The position numbers and the translations under genes were made by a program. The notes under the pieces were generated by a model. The model was not told the DNA's origin and did no database searches. It worked only from the letters and a program-made list of their open reading frames with translations. A DNA stretch of 64,000 nucleotides from Myxococcales bacterium (GTDB lineage: Bacteria; Myxococcota_A; Polyangia; Haliangiales; Haliangiaceae), in contig JADJUW010000001.1 of NCBI GenBank assembly GCA_016716835.1, positions 1,108,501 to 1,172,500 on the forward strand, given 5' to 3'. This document shows, in pieces, positions 1 to 8,819 of this stretch. How positions within the stretch are numbered: the stretch's first letter is position 1; each line of letters begins with the position of its first letter.

Positions 1-1677
1 AAAGGGACAACGCTCGCGTTCGCACATGGCGGCAAAGGCCGCGACGTCTGCGGGGCGCAAGGCGATGACGTAGCGCTCTTGAGATTCGTTGCACCACAAT
101 TCCATCGGCGATAGCGACGGATCGGCGCTTGGCACCTGGTCGAGATCGATGCGGGCGCCGAGGCGATCGGCGTGGACTAATTCCGGCAAGGCGTTGGCGA
201 GGCCGCCGGCGCCGACGTCGTGCACGCTGACGATGGGATTGGCATCTTGCTGCGCGCAAGTGCTGATCACTTCCTGGCAGCGGCGCTGCAACTCGGCGTT
301 GTCGCGCTGCACCGAGGCAAAATCGAGGGCGGCTTGCGACTGCCCTTGCCCCACCGACGACGCGGCGCCACCGCCCAGCCCAATTAGCATGCCCGGCCCG
401 CCGAGCACGATGAGCGCGTCGCCCGCCTCCACCGCGCGCTTGTGAACATTTGATTGGCGGATCGAGCCAATGCCACCGGCTATCATCAGCGGCTTGTGAA
501 AACCCCAAGTCGAGTTTTCGTCGCGAGGCAGCCCGAGCGTGCGGAAAAATCCTGCCAACGCGGGCCTGCCGAATTCGTTATTGTAGGCCGCCGCGCCCAG
601 CGGCGCCTCGATCATGATTTGCAGCGGGCTGGCGATGTGTTCCGGCTTGCCAGGTGCCGTCTCCCACGGTTGCGCGGCGTCAGGTAAATGCAAATCACTT
701 ACCGCGTAGCCGACCATGCCGGCCTTGGGTTTGCCGCCCAGGCCGGTGGCTCCCTCGTCGCGCAACTCGCCGCCCGAACCGGTGGCGGCGCCAGGATACG
801 GCGAAATCGCCGTCGGGTGATTGTGCGTCTCGACCTTGAGCACGATGTGCGACGGCTCGGCATGCGCGCGATAGATGCCATCGCCATCCGGCCACATCAC
901 CTGCGCGGTGGCGGCGCCTTGGAGCACCGCGGCGTTGTCGCTATACGCCGAGAGCACGCCGCCGGGCGCAGCTGCTGTGGTTTGGCGAATCATGCCGAAC
1001 AGCGAGGCGTCAGCGGCCACGCCATCAAATTCAAACGTCGCGTTAAAGATCTTGTGGCGGCAGTGCTCGCTGTTGGCCTGCGCGAACATCATGAGCTCGC
1101 AGTCGGTCGGATCGCGGCCAAGCTCACGGTACTGCGCCGCGAGGTAAGAAATCTCATCGTCAGACAGCGCAAGGCCCCACGCTGTGTTCACCTCGCGCAA
1201 CGCCGCCCCCGCTTGTGCCTCATCGCCGCCGAGCGCAACCGAGCGCAGCGCGCCGGGCGGTTTTGGCAAAAACACGGTGGGTAATTCCTCGCCGCTTACC
1301 ACTTGCTGCGTCATGCGATCGGCCAGCGCTAGGTGCAGGGCCGCTTGATCAGCGGGAGTCTGCACGAACTGCCACGCCGCGATGCGCTCGATGCGGCTCA
1401 CCGCGAGCCCGCAACGTCGCAAGATATCGGTGGCCTTAGACGACCACGGCGTCTGCATACCGGCGCGTGGCACGACGAAGCGCGCATAAGCCGCCGCACT
1501 TGGCTCGTCCGTGTTTGGGCCAAGCAGGCTCGCCAACACGCCATGCGCCGCCGCGTCGAGGTCGTCATTTGCAAAAACTAGATAGACAAAGCGCGAGGTC
1601 GCCCCGGCCAGCACGCCGGCGGCTTCGGCGGCCATCGGCACCGGCTCGTTTGTCCACCACATCAAGGGCGCTTTCAT
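1..1677 (-). CDS. purL: Phosphoribosylformylglycinamidine synthase, large single-chain type (N-terminal 559 residues; cut by window edge)
   Basis: This enzyme makes FGAM from FGAR, glutamine and ATP in purine synthesis. The minus-strand frame is open for 559 codons from the ATG at 1677 to the window edge, with no stop. It carries two hallmarks of the large (about 1,300-residue) PurL: NSEHCRHKIFN near residue 200 and ETHNHPTAISPYPGAATGSG near residues 280-300, followed by GGELRDEGATG. Further on are the glycine-rich GGIGS and GGPGMLIGLGGGAASS segments and HDVGAGGLANALPEL. The glutaminase half must lie outside the window. The start overlaps the purC stop by four bases (ATGA), so the two are translationally coupled. 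The family call is very secure; completeness cannot be judged here. Confidence 0.96.
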   Translation of the reverse strand, partial: MKAPLMWWTNEPVPMAAEAAGVLAGATSRFVYLVFANDDLDAAAHGVLASLLGPNTDEPSAAAYARFVVPRAGMQTPWSSKATDILRRCGLAVSRIERIAAWQFVQTPADQAALHLALADRMTQQVVSGEELPTVFLPKPPGALRSVALGGDEAQAGAALREVNTAWGLALSDDEISYLAAQYRELGRDPTDCELMMFAQANSEHCRHKIFNATFEFDGVAADASLFGMIRQTTAAAPGGVLSAYSDNAAVLQGAATAQVMWPDGDGIYRAHAEPSHIVLKVETHNHPTAISPYPGAATGSGGELRDEGATGLGGKPKAGMVGYAVSDLHLPDAAQPWETAPGKPEHIASPLQIMIEAPLGAAAYNNEFGRPALAGFFRTLGLPRDENSTWGFHKPLMIAGGIGSIRQSNVHKRAVEAGDALIVLGGPGMLIGLGGGAASSVGQGQSQAALDFASVQRDNAELQRRCQEVISTCAQQDANPIVSVHDVGAGGLANALPELVHADRLGARIDLDQVPSADPSLSPMELWCNESQERYVIALRPADVAAFAAMCERERCPF

Positions 1678-2693
1678 GGCATCGCCTTCGCCTGGCGCAG
1701 CGCCGCCAAAATACGCGTCCGCGGGTCGGTCAAATCCGGCACGAACTCTCGCCCCGTGACCATTTCGTAGTTGCGTACGTAGCGCAGCGCCGCCTCGACG
1801 CGCACCGCATCGGGCAGGCGCGGCGACGGCCCATCGCCGCGATAGCCGAGCTCCTCGGCGAGAAAGCGGCGGACAAATTCCTTATCCAGGCTGCGCGGCT
1901 CATCGCCGGCGGCATGTCGCGCCGCAAAATCGTCGGCGAACCAATAGCGCGACGAATCTGGGGTGTGGATTTCATCCATCACCACCACCTCGCCCGCCGC
2001 ATTAAGGCCAAATTCATACTTGGTGTCGGCGAGAATCAGTCCACGCGTCAGCGCATAGGCCTGCCCGTGCGCAAACAACGTCAGCGCCAGCGCCGCGGCG
2101 CGATCGAAGACCTCGGCGGTCACCTCGCCACGCGCGAGCAATTGCGCCCGCGACACGGTCTCGTCGTGATCGCCGTGCGCCGCCTTGGTTGACGGCGTGA
2201 CAATGGCGTGCGGCAGCTTAGCGTTTTTCACCAACCCATCGGGCAGCGCATGGCCGGCAAATTCGCGGTGGCCTTGTTCATAGGCCCGCCAAATCGAGGT
2301 CGAGGTGACGCCGGTGAGATACGCGCGCACCACGAATTCGGCGGCAATCGGCACCAGCTCGCGGCCGATGGTGACTTGCGCGTCGGGCACCGACAGCACG
2401 TGATTGGGCACCAGGTGCGACGTCTGCTCAAACCAGAACGCCGCGAGCTGGTTGAGCACTTGGCCCTTGCACGGAATGGTATCAATGACGTGATCAAACG
2501 CGCTGAGGCGATCGCTGGCCACCAAGATGCGATGGCCGCGCGCCGCGCTAATATAGCAATCGCGCACCTTGCCCTCATAGAGCCGCAAATCGTCGTAGCC
2601 ACCCGCCGCCGCGACGTCGGCCGCCGAAATCGGCTCGCCGAGCGCTCGCGAGAGCACCGAAGTTAGGGCCGCGGTAAGCTCGCTATCGTTCAT
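1674..2693 (-). CDS. purC: Phosphoribosylaminoimidazole-succinocarboxamide synthase (SAICAR synthase)
   Basis: This cytosolic purine-pathway enzyme joins CAIR and aspartate using ATP. Motifs visible in the 339-residue product are LYEGKVRD (38-45, nucleotide binding), DRLSAFD (61-67), a GQVLNQLAAFWF segment and the signature DEIHTPDSSRYW (240-251). It is longer than the roughly 240-residue enzyme of many bacteria and closer to the yeast Ade1-like form. It sits in a purB-purC-purL run: six bases separate it from purB upstream, and its stop codon overlaps the purL start. The ATG at 2693 fits the operon spacing. Confidence 0.95.
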   Translation of the reverse strand: MNDSELTAALTSVLSRALGEPISAADVAAAGGYDDLRLYEGKVRDCYISAARGHRILVASDRLSAFDHVIDTIPCKGQVLNQLAAFWFEQTSHLVPNHVLSVPDAQVTIGRELVPIAAEFVVRAYLTGVTSTSIWRAYEQGHREFAGHALPDGLVKNAKLPHAIVTPSTKAAHGDHDETVSRAQLLARGEVTAEVFDRAAALALTLFAHGQAYALTRGLILADTKYEFGLNAAGEVVVMDEIHTPDSSRYWFADDFAARHAAGDEPRSLDKEFVRRFLAEELGYRGDGPSPRLPDAVRVEAALRYVRNYEMVTGREFVPDLTDPRTRILAALRQAKAMP

Positions 2694-2699
2694 GGGTGC

Positions 2700-4025
2700 C
2701 TACTTGTGGTCGACTGAGCCTGGGGTTAGCTGCAGCGCGCGCGCCAAGATAAATTCGGCGTGGCGGAGATGATGTTGCAAATCAAAACAAGCCTCTAGCG
2801 TCGGCGCCGTCAGCAGCTTGGCGATATCGGGGTCCTGCGCCAGCGCGTCGCGGAACGTCGTGGTGCCCGCATGCGCGGCCATCGCGCAGCGTTGCACGTA
2901 AACGTAACCTTGTTGCCGCGGGATGCCGGCCCGGACCAGGGCGAGCAGCACGCCTTCGGAGGCCCACATGCCACCAGCGGCGGCCAGGTTTGCCGCCATG
3001 CGATCGCTGCGCACCACCAGGCCATCAATGAGCTGCGTCGCGCGCGCGACCATGAAGTCGGCGAGGATCGTCGCATCGGGCAGCACGACGCGCTCGACCG
3101 ACGAATGCGAAATATCGCGCTCATGCCACAGCGCGACGTTCTCGAGGCCCGCCTGCGCGTAGCTGCGTAGCAGCCGCGCCAGGCCACACAAGTTTTCCGA
3201 CAAAATCGGGTTCTTCTTGTGCGGCATCGCGCTCGAGCCCTTTTGGCCTTTGCCAAAACCCTCTTCCGCTTCGCCGACCTCGCTGCGCTGCCAATGCCGC
3301 ACGCCAAGCGCCATCTGTTCGATGGCCGTACCCAGCAGCGCCAGCGCGCCGAGCACCTCGGCATGGCGATCGCGCGCGACGATTTGCGTCGCGACGGTTT
3401 CCGGGGCAAGGCCAAGCTCGCCGAGCGCCTCGGCCTCGATGGTCGGTTCGATATTGCCGTAGACGCCCACCGCGCCGGCGATCTTGCCGACCGCGATGCC
3501 GCGGCGTGCCGCGACCACGCGCGCCTGCGCCCGCAGCAACTCGGCGCGCCACCTCGCAAACGTAAGCCCTGCCGCGGTTGGCTCGGCGTGCATGCCGTGC
3601 GAACGGCCAATCATCGGGGTCCCCGCATGCGCCCTCGCCTTTTCGCCAAGCGAGGCAGCCAGCGCGGTAACACCTACGAGAATCTGATCGAGCGCCTGCA
3701 CGCATTGTAGCGCGAGCGAGGTGTCGAGCACATCCGAAGACGTCATGCCTAAGTGCAGCCAGCGCGCCGGAGCGCCGGCGAGCTCTTCCACATGAGTGAG
3801 AAACGCGATGACATCGTGGCGCGTCGTCGCTTCGATTTCCAAAATGCGCGCGGCGTCTAACTTGCCGCGGCTTGCCGCTTCCACTACCGCCGCGGTGCCA
3901 GCCGGCACGGTGCCCGCACGCTCCATGGCGCGACACACCGCCAGCTCAACCGACAACCACGTATCAAACCGCGTCGCATCTGACCAAACGGCCACCAGCG
4001 CCGGCCGCGCATACCGCGTAATCAC
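2700..4025 (-). CDS. purB: Adenylosuccinate lyase
   Basis: It removes fumarate from SAICAR and from adenylosuccinate, so it acts twice in purine synthesis. The 441-residue protein has the superfamily regions in order: TSSDVLDT (95-102), RSHGMHAEPT (141-150, with the catalytic His) and the fumarase/aspartase signature SSAMPHKKNP (264-273, flexible catalytic Ser loop). The length is typical of the shorter bacterial type. Its ATG overlaps the end of dut by four bases, and purC follows after six bases, so dut-purB-purC-purL look like one transcription unit. Confidence 0.96.
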   Translation of the reverse strand: MITRYARPALVAVWSDATRFDTWLSVELAVCRAMERAGTVPAGTAAVVEAASRGKLDAARILEIEATTRHDVIAFLTHVEELAGAPARWLHLGMTSSDVLDTSLALQCVQALDQILVGVTALAASLGEKARAHAGTPMIGRSHGMHAEPTAAGLTFARWRAELLRAQARVVAARRGIAVGKIAGAVGVYGNIEPTIEAEALGELGLAPETVATQIVARDRHAEVLGALALLGTAIEQMALGVRHWQRSEVGEAEEGFGKGQKGSSAMPHKKNPILSENLCGLARLLRSYAQAGLENVALWHERDISHSSVERVVLPDATILADFMVARATQLIDGLVVRSDRMAANLAAAGGMWASEGVLLALVRAGIPRQQGYVYVQRCAMAAHAGTTTFRDALAQDPDIAKLLTAPTLEACFDLQHHLRHAEFILARALQLTPGSVDHK

Positions 4026-4489
4026 TGGGCCGCTCCTGCCGTCGGCATCTCGCCGGTGGAACCAAAGCCGCCCGCGCCGCGCGTCGTCGCCGGCAGCGCC
4101 TCGACAACTTGCAAGCTGGGCGCCGCCACCGCGGCAAACACGATCTGCGCGATGCGATCGCCATGGGCAATGATAACGTCGGCGGTGCCGAGGTTCACCA
4201 AAATCACCGCCAGCTCACCGCGATAATCGGCGTCGATGGTGCCCGGGGCGTTTAGCACGGTGACGCCGTGCTTTAGCGCCAACCCCGAGCGCGGCCGGAC
4301 TTGGCCTTCAAACCCGGCGGGAATCGCCAGCGCCAAGCCGGTTGGAACCAACGCCCGCGCACCAGGGGCGAGGCTCATCGGCACATCGAGCGCCGCGCAG
4401 AGGTCAAACCCCGCCGCGCCCGCAGTCATTTGCGCCGGCAGCTGCGCATCTGGCCTGAGCTTGCGGCATAGCACCGTCGGACCGTTCAT
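4022..4489 (-). CDS. dut: Deoxyuridine 5'-triphosphate nucleotidohydrolase (dUTPase)
   Basis: It hydrolyses dUTP to dUMP, keeping uracil out of DNA and feeding thymidylate synthesis; the active form is a trimer. All five trimeric-dUTPase motifs are present in 155 residues: AGFDL (26-30), PRSGLA (66-71), GTIDADYRGE (83-92, with the catalytic Asp and the substrate-contacting Tyr), GDRIAQIVF (110-118) and the C-terminal P-loop-like RGAGGFGSTG (137-146). It is the first gene of the apparent dut-purB-purC-purL unit and overlaps purB by four bases. Confidence 0.96.
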   Translation of the reverse strand: MNGPTVLCRKLRPDAQLPAQMTAGAAGFDLCAALDVPMSLAPGARALVPTGLALAIPAGFEGQVRPRSGLALKHGVTVLNAPGTIDADYRGELAVILVNLGTADVIIAHGDRIAQIVFAAVAAPSLQVVEALPATTRGAGGFGSTGEMPTAGAAQ

Positions 4490-4554
4490 GGCCGCGACTA
4501 TACCCCTAAACGCGGGGTGTGTCCCGCGAGCGCTGCCTCGTCGAGGCAGATGAT

Positions 4555-6681
4555 CTACATGATGAAATTGTTGATTTCATCGGGCGCCGGATTGCTCTCC
4601 AGCGCCTCTTTGCGCGACAGGCGAATCTTGCCGTCGCGATCGATCTTCATGCACTTGACGACGACCTCGTCGCCTTCCTTGAGCACGTCTTCCACGGCGC
4701 GAATGCGCTCTTTGGAGACTTCGCTGACGTGCAGCAGTCCATCGGTGCCCGGCAGGATTTCAACGAAGGCGCCGATTTCGATGATGCGCTTGACCACGCC
4801 ATTGTAGAACGCGCCGACCTCGGGCTCGACGATGAGGCCCGAGATGAGCTGCTTGGCTTGCTCGATCGCACGCATATCGTTGGAGGCAATCGACACCACG
4901 CCGGCGTCGTTGACGTCGATCTTGGCGCCGGTTTGCTCGGCGAGGGCGCGAATGGTCTTGCCCCCTGGTCCGATCACGTCGCGGATGCGGTCGGGTTTGA
5001 CCTGGATGGTGACGATGCGCGGTGCGTATTGCGAGACTTCGTCGCGCGGCGCGGCGATGCCGTCGGCCATCTTCTCCAAAATGTGCAAGCGGCCGCGGCG
5101 AGCCTGCTCGAGCGCTTGCTCGAGAATGTCGCGCGTGAGGCCGTCGACCTTGATGTCCATCTGCAAGGCCGCGATGCCGCGGGCGTTGCCGGTGACCTTA
5201 AAGTCCATATCGCCGAGGTGATCTTCGTCGCCCAAGATGTCCGAGAGCACGACGAAATCGTCGCCTTCCTTCATCAGGCCCATCGCGATGCCGGCAACCG
5301 GGTCGGTCACGGGCACGCCGGCGTCCATGAGCGCGAGGCTGCCGCCACACACCGAGGCCATCGACGAGCTGCCGTTGGATTCGTAAATTTCAGAGACGAC
5401 GCGGATGGTGTACGGAAAGTCCTCGTACTGCGGGACGATGCTCTCGACCGAGCGCTCGGCCAAAAAGCCGTGGCCGACTTCGCGGCGCGATTGGCCGCGC
5501 AGCATCTTTACTTCGCCGGTGCAAAATGGAGGGAAGTTGTAGTCCATGTAGAATTGCTTGTGGACGTCGCCCATCAGGCTGTCCATGCGCTTTTCGTCGT
5601 ACTTGGTGCCGAGCGTCGCGACCACGAGGGCCTGGGTTTCGCCGCGGGTAAACAGCGCCGAACCGTGCGCACGCGGCAACACGCCGACCTCGACTGAAAT
5701 CTTGCGAATCTCGTCGGGCTTGCGGCCGTCGATGCGAGTGCGGGTGGACAGCGTGTGCTGGCGCGCCCACGTCTTGGAGGCTTTGGAGTACGCCGCGTCA
5801 AGCTCCTTGCGGCGACCGGCATACGCTTTGCCTTCGCCATCAAACTCGGCGATGACGTCGGCATGCGCCTTGGAAATAGCGTTGCTGCGCGCCTTCTTTT
5901 CCTTGATCGACATGGCAGCGCCAATGCGGTCCCAGGCAAACTTCTTGACCGCTGCCTGCAGCTCGGCATCGACGGCGGGGGGCACGAAAATGCGCTTTTC
6001 CTTGCCGGCTTTTTCGCGCAGGCGCTCTTGCGCGGCGATCAGCGGCTGCGACGCCTCGAGCGCGTAAAACAGCGCGTCGATGACGACGTTCTCGGCCATG
6101 TTTTCCATTTCACCTTCGACCATCATGATGGCGTCTTTGGAGACGGCGACGATGAGGTCCATGTCGGACTTGGCGCGCTCTTCAAAGGTTGGGAAGGCGA
6201 CGAACTGGCCGTCGATGCGGCCGATGCGAATGCCGACGATCGGGCCGTTGAACACGAGATCGGAAATGTGAACCGCCGCCGAGGCGCCAATAATGGCGAG
6301 CACGTCGGCGGGGTTTTCTTTGTCAAAGCTCACCGTGTTGGCGATGATTTGCGTATCGATGGTGCAGCCTTTGGGAAACAGCGGGCGCATCGGGCGATCC
6401 ATCAAGCGACAGATCAAAATTTCTTCGTTGGTGGTGCGACCTTCGCGGCGAAAAAAGCTGCCTGGGATTTTCCCGACGGCGTACATTTTCTCCTGGTACT
6501 CACAGGTCAGCGGAAAAAAATCGAGACCCTCGCGAGGCTCTTTGCTGCCGGTGGCGGCCACCATCACCATGGTGTCGCCGAGGCGAACTACGACCGAGCC
6601 GGAGGCCTGCTTGGCCCACTTGCCGGTCTCTAACGTAATCGTCTTATTGCCTACAACTGCGGTTTCTGTAACGAATGCCAT
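4555..6681 (-). CDS. pnp: Polynucleotide phosphorylase
   Basis: This phosphorolytic 3'-5' exoribonuclease is central to mRNA decay. The 708-residue product shows two RNase PH-like domains, the first with EGLDFFPLTCEYQEKMYA and FFRREGRTT and the second beginning near RIDGRKPDEIR. An all-alpha linker lies between them. A KH domain (VIGPGGKTIRAL) and a C-terminal S1 domain (YNGVVKRIIEIGAFVEILPG) follow. Length and order match the family. An AAGGAG ribosome site precedes the ATG at 6681. It follows rpsO, as in most bacteria, but a small exported-protein gene lies between them. The 189-base leader is long enough to hold regulatory structure, though I could not define one. Confidence 0.98.
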   Translation of the reverse strand: MAFVTETAVVGNKTITLETGKWAKQASGSVVVRLGDTMVMVAATGSKEPREGLDFFPLTCEYQEKMYAVGKIPGSFFRREGRTTNEEILICRLMDRPMRPLFPKGCTIDTQIIANTVSFDKENPADVLAIIGASAAVHISDLVFNGPIVGIRIGRIDGQFVAFPTFEERAKSDMDLIVAVSKDAIMMVEGEMENMAENVVIDALFYALEASQPLIAAQERLREKAGKEKRIFVPPAVDAELQAAVKKFAWDRIGAAMSIKEKKARSNAISKAHADVIAEFDGEGKAYAGRRKELDAAYSKASKTWARQHTLSTRTRIDGRKPDEIRKISVEVGVLPRAHGSALFTRGETQALVVATLGTKYDEKRMDSLMGDVHKQFYMDYNFPPFCTGEVKMLRGQSRREVGHGFLAERSVESIVPQYEDFPYTIRVVSEIYESNGSSSMASVCGGSLALMDAGVPVTDPVAGIAMGLMKEGDDFVVLSDILGDEDHLGDMDFKVTGNARGIAALQMDIKVDGLTRDILEQALEQARRGRLHILEKMADGIAAPRDEVSQYAPRIVTIQVKPDRIRDVIGPGGKTIRALAEQTGAKIDVNDAGVVSIASNDMRAIEQAKQLISGLIVEPEVGAFYNGVVKRIIEIGAFVEILPGTDGLLHVSEVSKERIRAVEDVLKEGDEVVVKCMKIDRDGKIRLSRKEALESNPAPDEINNFIM

Positions 6682-6870
6682 ACTGCTCCTTTGGCTTGCG
6701 CCTCGAAGGCCCTCGAGAGATGGGCCGGGTTAGGTGCTGCAGATGGCTTTGCGGTTGCTCCCTCGATTCAGGCAACGGCCGGAGCCGCAGACTCAATAGA
6801 AAGATCAACGCTTTTTGCTAGACCATGGTCCTACAGCAGGCCGGGATATAGCCGATTAGGACCTGCGGCG

Positions 6871-7422
6871 CTACCGGCGCAGCAAAATATCCATGGTGCC
6901 GGAAGGCTGGGCGGCAAAGGCGGCCGAGACCCGCAAATGGGCGTCCTGGGCGACGGGATCGGCTTCATTCCAATAGGCTGCCACGGCTTGATCGCTGACG
7001 ACGATATCGCCGTAGTCGAGTTCGCAAAACATCGTCGCGCCCAGTTCGCAGGTTGCGGCGACCTGACCATCGTGGCTACGTAAAATCACCAGATCGCCGT
7101 CGCGGCCGCCTTCAAGGAGGATGCTGGTCGCCTCCCCGGTGAGCCCCTGCGGAAGGACAAAGCTCAATTGAAGCGCGCTGCCGGCAATATCGATGTGAAC
7201 GTCGTCCAGCGCAAACGTGGCGTACGGCGCCAATTCCGCGTCGGTCGAAGCAGCGACCACGGCGTGGATCCCTGTGGTTGGCCCGACCAGCCCGCTGGGC
7301 CATTCAGAAATCGACAACAACGGCGCTGTCTCGACGTCGTCTTCATAAGCACAAGCAGCCATGCCGGCGAGCCCGAAGACGCAAATCGCCGCCAGCCGAA
7401 GGGTGGAATGGAGCCCGTTCAC
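6871..7422 (-). CDS. Putative secreted or lipoprotein of unknown function
   Basis: Family not recognised. Using the GTG at 7422, the 183-residue product starts with a short basic segment (VNGLHSTLR), a hydrophobic stretch and GLAGMAAC, a plausible though imperfect lipobox with Cys24. The rest is soluble, acidic and beta-rich in appearance (for example SALQLSFVLPQGLTG and YGDIVVSDQAVAAYW). The frame is open upstream to 7494, directly after the rpsO stop, but that would start with TTG and place extra residues before the signal peptide, so I prefer 7422. It interrupts the usual rpsO-pnp order. The gene call is good; the start is uncertain. Confidence 0.6.
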   Translation of the reverse strand: MNGLHSTLRLAAICVFGLAGMAACAYEDDVETAPLLSISEWPSGLVGPTTGIHAVVAASTDAELAPYATFALDDVHIDIAGSALQLSFVLPQGLTGEATSILLEGGRDGDLVILRSHDGQVAATCELGATMFCELDYGDIVVSDQAVAAYWNEADPVAQDAHLRVSAAFAAQPSGTMDILLRR

Positions 7423-7494
7423 GGCGGTAACATAACTCAAACTGGGCGGGCGTGCCACCCAATCGCGCCCTTCGGCGGACGCGAAATGCGTCAA

Positions 7495-7764
7495 TTAGCG
7501 GCGCAGGCCGAGCGTTTCAATAAGCTTTTTGTAGCGATCGCCATCGGTGGTCTTTAGGTAGTCGAGCAGGCCCCGGCGCTGACCGACCATTTTGAGCAGG
7601 CCGCGGCGGCTGTGGTGATCCTTGTGGTTGCCCTTAAGGTGCTCGGTGAGGTGCGAGATCCGCTCGGAAAGCAAGGCGACTTGCACTTCGGGCGACCCGG
7701 TGTCGGAGCTATGGGTGCGAAATTTCGTGATTGTTTCGAGTTTGCGAACTGGTGATACGGACAT
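7495..7764 (-). CDS. rpsO: 30S ribosomal protein S15
   Basis: This primary 16S rRNA-binding protein acts early in assembly of the small subunit platform. The 89-residue product, the same length as E. coli S15, contains the signature run from TGSPEVQVALLSERI to LTEHLKGNHKDHHSRRGLL and ends YKKLIETLGLRR. The start is set by an ATG at 7764 with a GGAGG site seven bases upstream. A longer in-frame opening to 7812 has no homology and is rejected. It lies between truB and pnp, its conserved place. Confidence 0.98.
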   Translation of the reverse strand: MSVSPVRKLETITKFRTHSSDTGSPEVQVALLSERISHLTEHLKGNHKDHHSRRGLLKMVGQRRGLLDYLKTTDGDRYKKLIETLGLRR

Positions 7765-7821
7765 TGTTTTTGCCTCCAGTACCCTCGTCGCCGGCCCTTT
7801 GCCGACAACCAAGCTACGGTC

Positions 7822-8799
7822 TTAGGGGCGCACCATGAAGGAATTTGGCCCCACGGTCAAGCCCTCGACAAAGCCTCTTTCGAGCACGAATGAGCCTGAT
7901 TCAATGCGAGCCATCGACAATAGCTCGCCGCCTCCGGCGAGCAAGCACATGCCTTCCGGCGAAGGATTTGCTGGTGGTGGTTGCTGCGGATCCCGAGGCG
8001 CGGGCGCACTGCCTCTGCGCCAGGTGGCCTCGCCGACGGGCATCGGCCGCCCAACGCGAATGGGCGCAATCCAGGACGCAGGCACCTCGGCAATCGGCCA
8101 CGACAAAACGTCGTCGATGCGCGCCAACGGCGGCAGCTCCGCCGATTTGCGATCGAGCGCCGCAATGCCGATGGCGTCGTCAATGCGCACGGCGCCGCTT
8201 TGCGTGCGGCGCAACGAATATAGATGGGCATAGCAGCCGAGCGCCAAACCGATATCGTGCGCGAGGCTGCGAATATACGTTCCCTTAGAACACGCGACCT
8301 CGAGTTCGAGGCGCGGATAGTCGTAACTCTTTAGTTCAAGGCGCTTAATGAAAATCTTGCGAGGTGCCACCTCCACCAACTTGCCTGCCCGTGCGGATTC
8401 AAAGAGTGGCTTGCCCGCCACCTTGATCGCCGAGTGCTGCGGCGGCACTTGCGCCAGCTCACCGACAAATTGCGTGAGCACGGCGGCGATGCCCCCCGCC
8501 GTGAGCGCCTGCGCGCGCGCTTCATTGCGCATCGTCACCGGGCTCTCGCAATCATAGGTCGCCGTTGCCTGACCAAGCGTGAGGCCCGCTTCGTAGACCT
8601 TGTCGTCGGCGAGCATATAGCCGGCGATCTTGGTCGCCTCGCCGAGGCAAATCGGCAGGACGCCCGTAGCGAGCGGATCGAGCGTGCCGGTGTGCCCGAC
8701 GCGCGACGCCGCAAAGCGCCGCTTGACGATGGCGACGGCATCGGCCGAGGTCATGCCATACGGTTTATCAAGTACGAGGACGCCGTCGACTCGTTGCAT
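7822..8799 (-). CDS. truB: tRNA pseudouridine(55) synthase
   Basis: It converts U55 in the T-loop of tRNAs to pseudouridine. The N-terminal block LVLDKPYGMTSADAV and the catalytic motif GHTGTLDPLATG, with the nucleophilic Asp at residue 41, identify the TruB family. CSKGTYIRSLAHDIG near the middle is the conserved KGTYIRSL motif. The C-terminal part contains an Ala/Pro-rich insertion near APAPRDPQQPPPANPSPEG. The ATG at 8799 gives 325 residues; the frame continues to 8847, but those residues overlap the upstream gene and lack homology. Conserved neighbour of rpsO. Confidence 0.96.
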   Translation of the reverse strand: MQRVDGVLVLDKPYGMTSADAVAIVKRRFAASRVGHTGTLDPLATGVLPICLGEATKIAGYMLADDKVYEAGLTLGQATATYDCESPVTMRNEARAQALTAGGIAAVLTQFVGELAQVPPQHSAIKVAGKPLFESARAGKLVEVAPRKIFIKRLELKSYDYPRLELEVACSKGTYIRSLAHDIGLALGCYAHLYSLRRTQSGAVRIDDAIGIAALDRKSAELPPLARIDDVLSWPIAEVPASWIAPIRVGRPMPVGEATWRRGSAPAPRDPQQPPPANPSPEGMCLLAGGGELLSMARIESGSFVLERGFVEGLTVGPNSFMVRP

Positions 8800-8819
8800 A
8801 GGACCTACCAGCGGCGCCC

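Noticed and set aside
688..1284. Plus-strand frame in the first kilobase
   Set aside because: The minus strand is an open purL frame with perfect signatures, so this is its shadow.
4533..4549. Hairpin CTGCCTC-GTC-GAGGCAG between pnp and dut
   Set aside because: No T-run after it on the minus strand, so not an intrinsic terminator.
4519..6633. Long plus-strand frames opposite pnp
   Set aside because: Antisense shadows of a fully recognisable pnp, with no ribosome site or family match.
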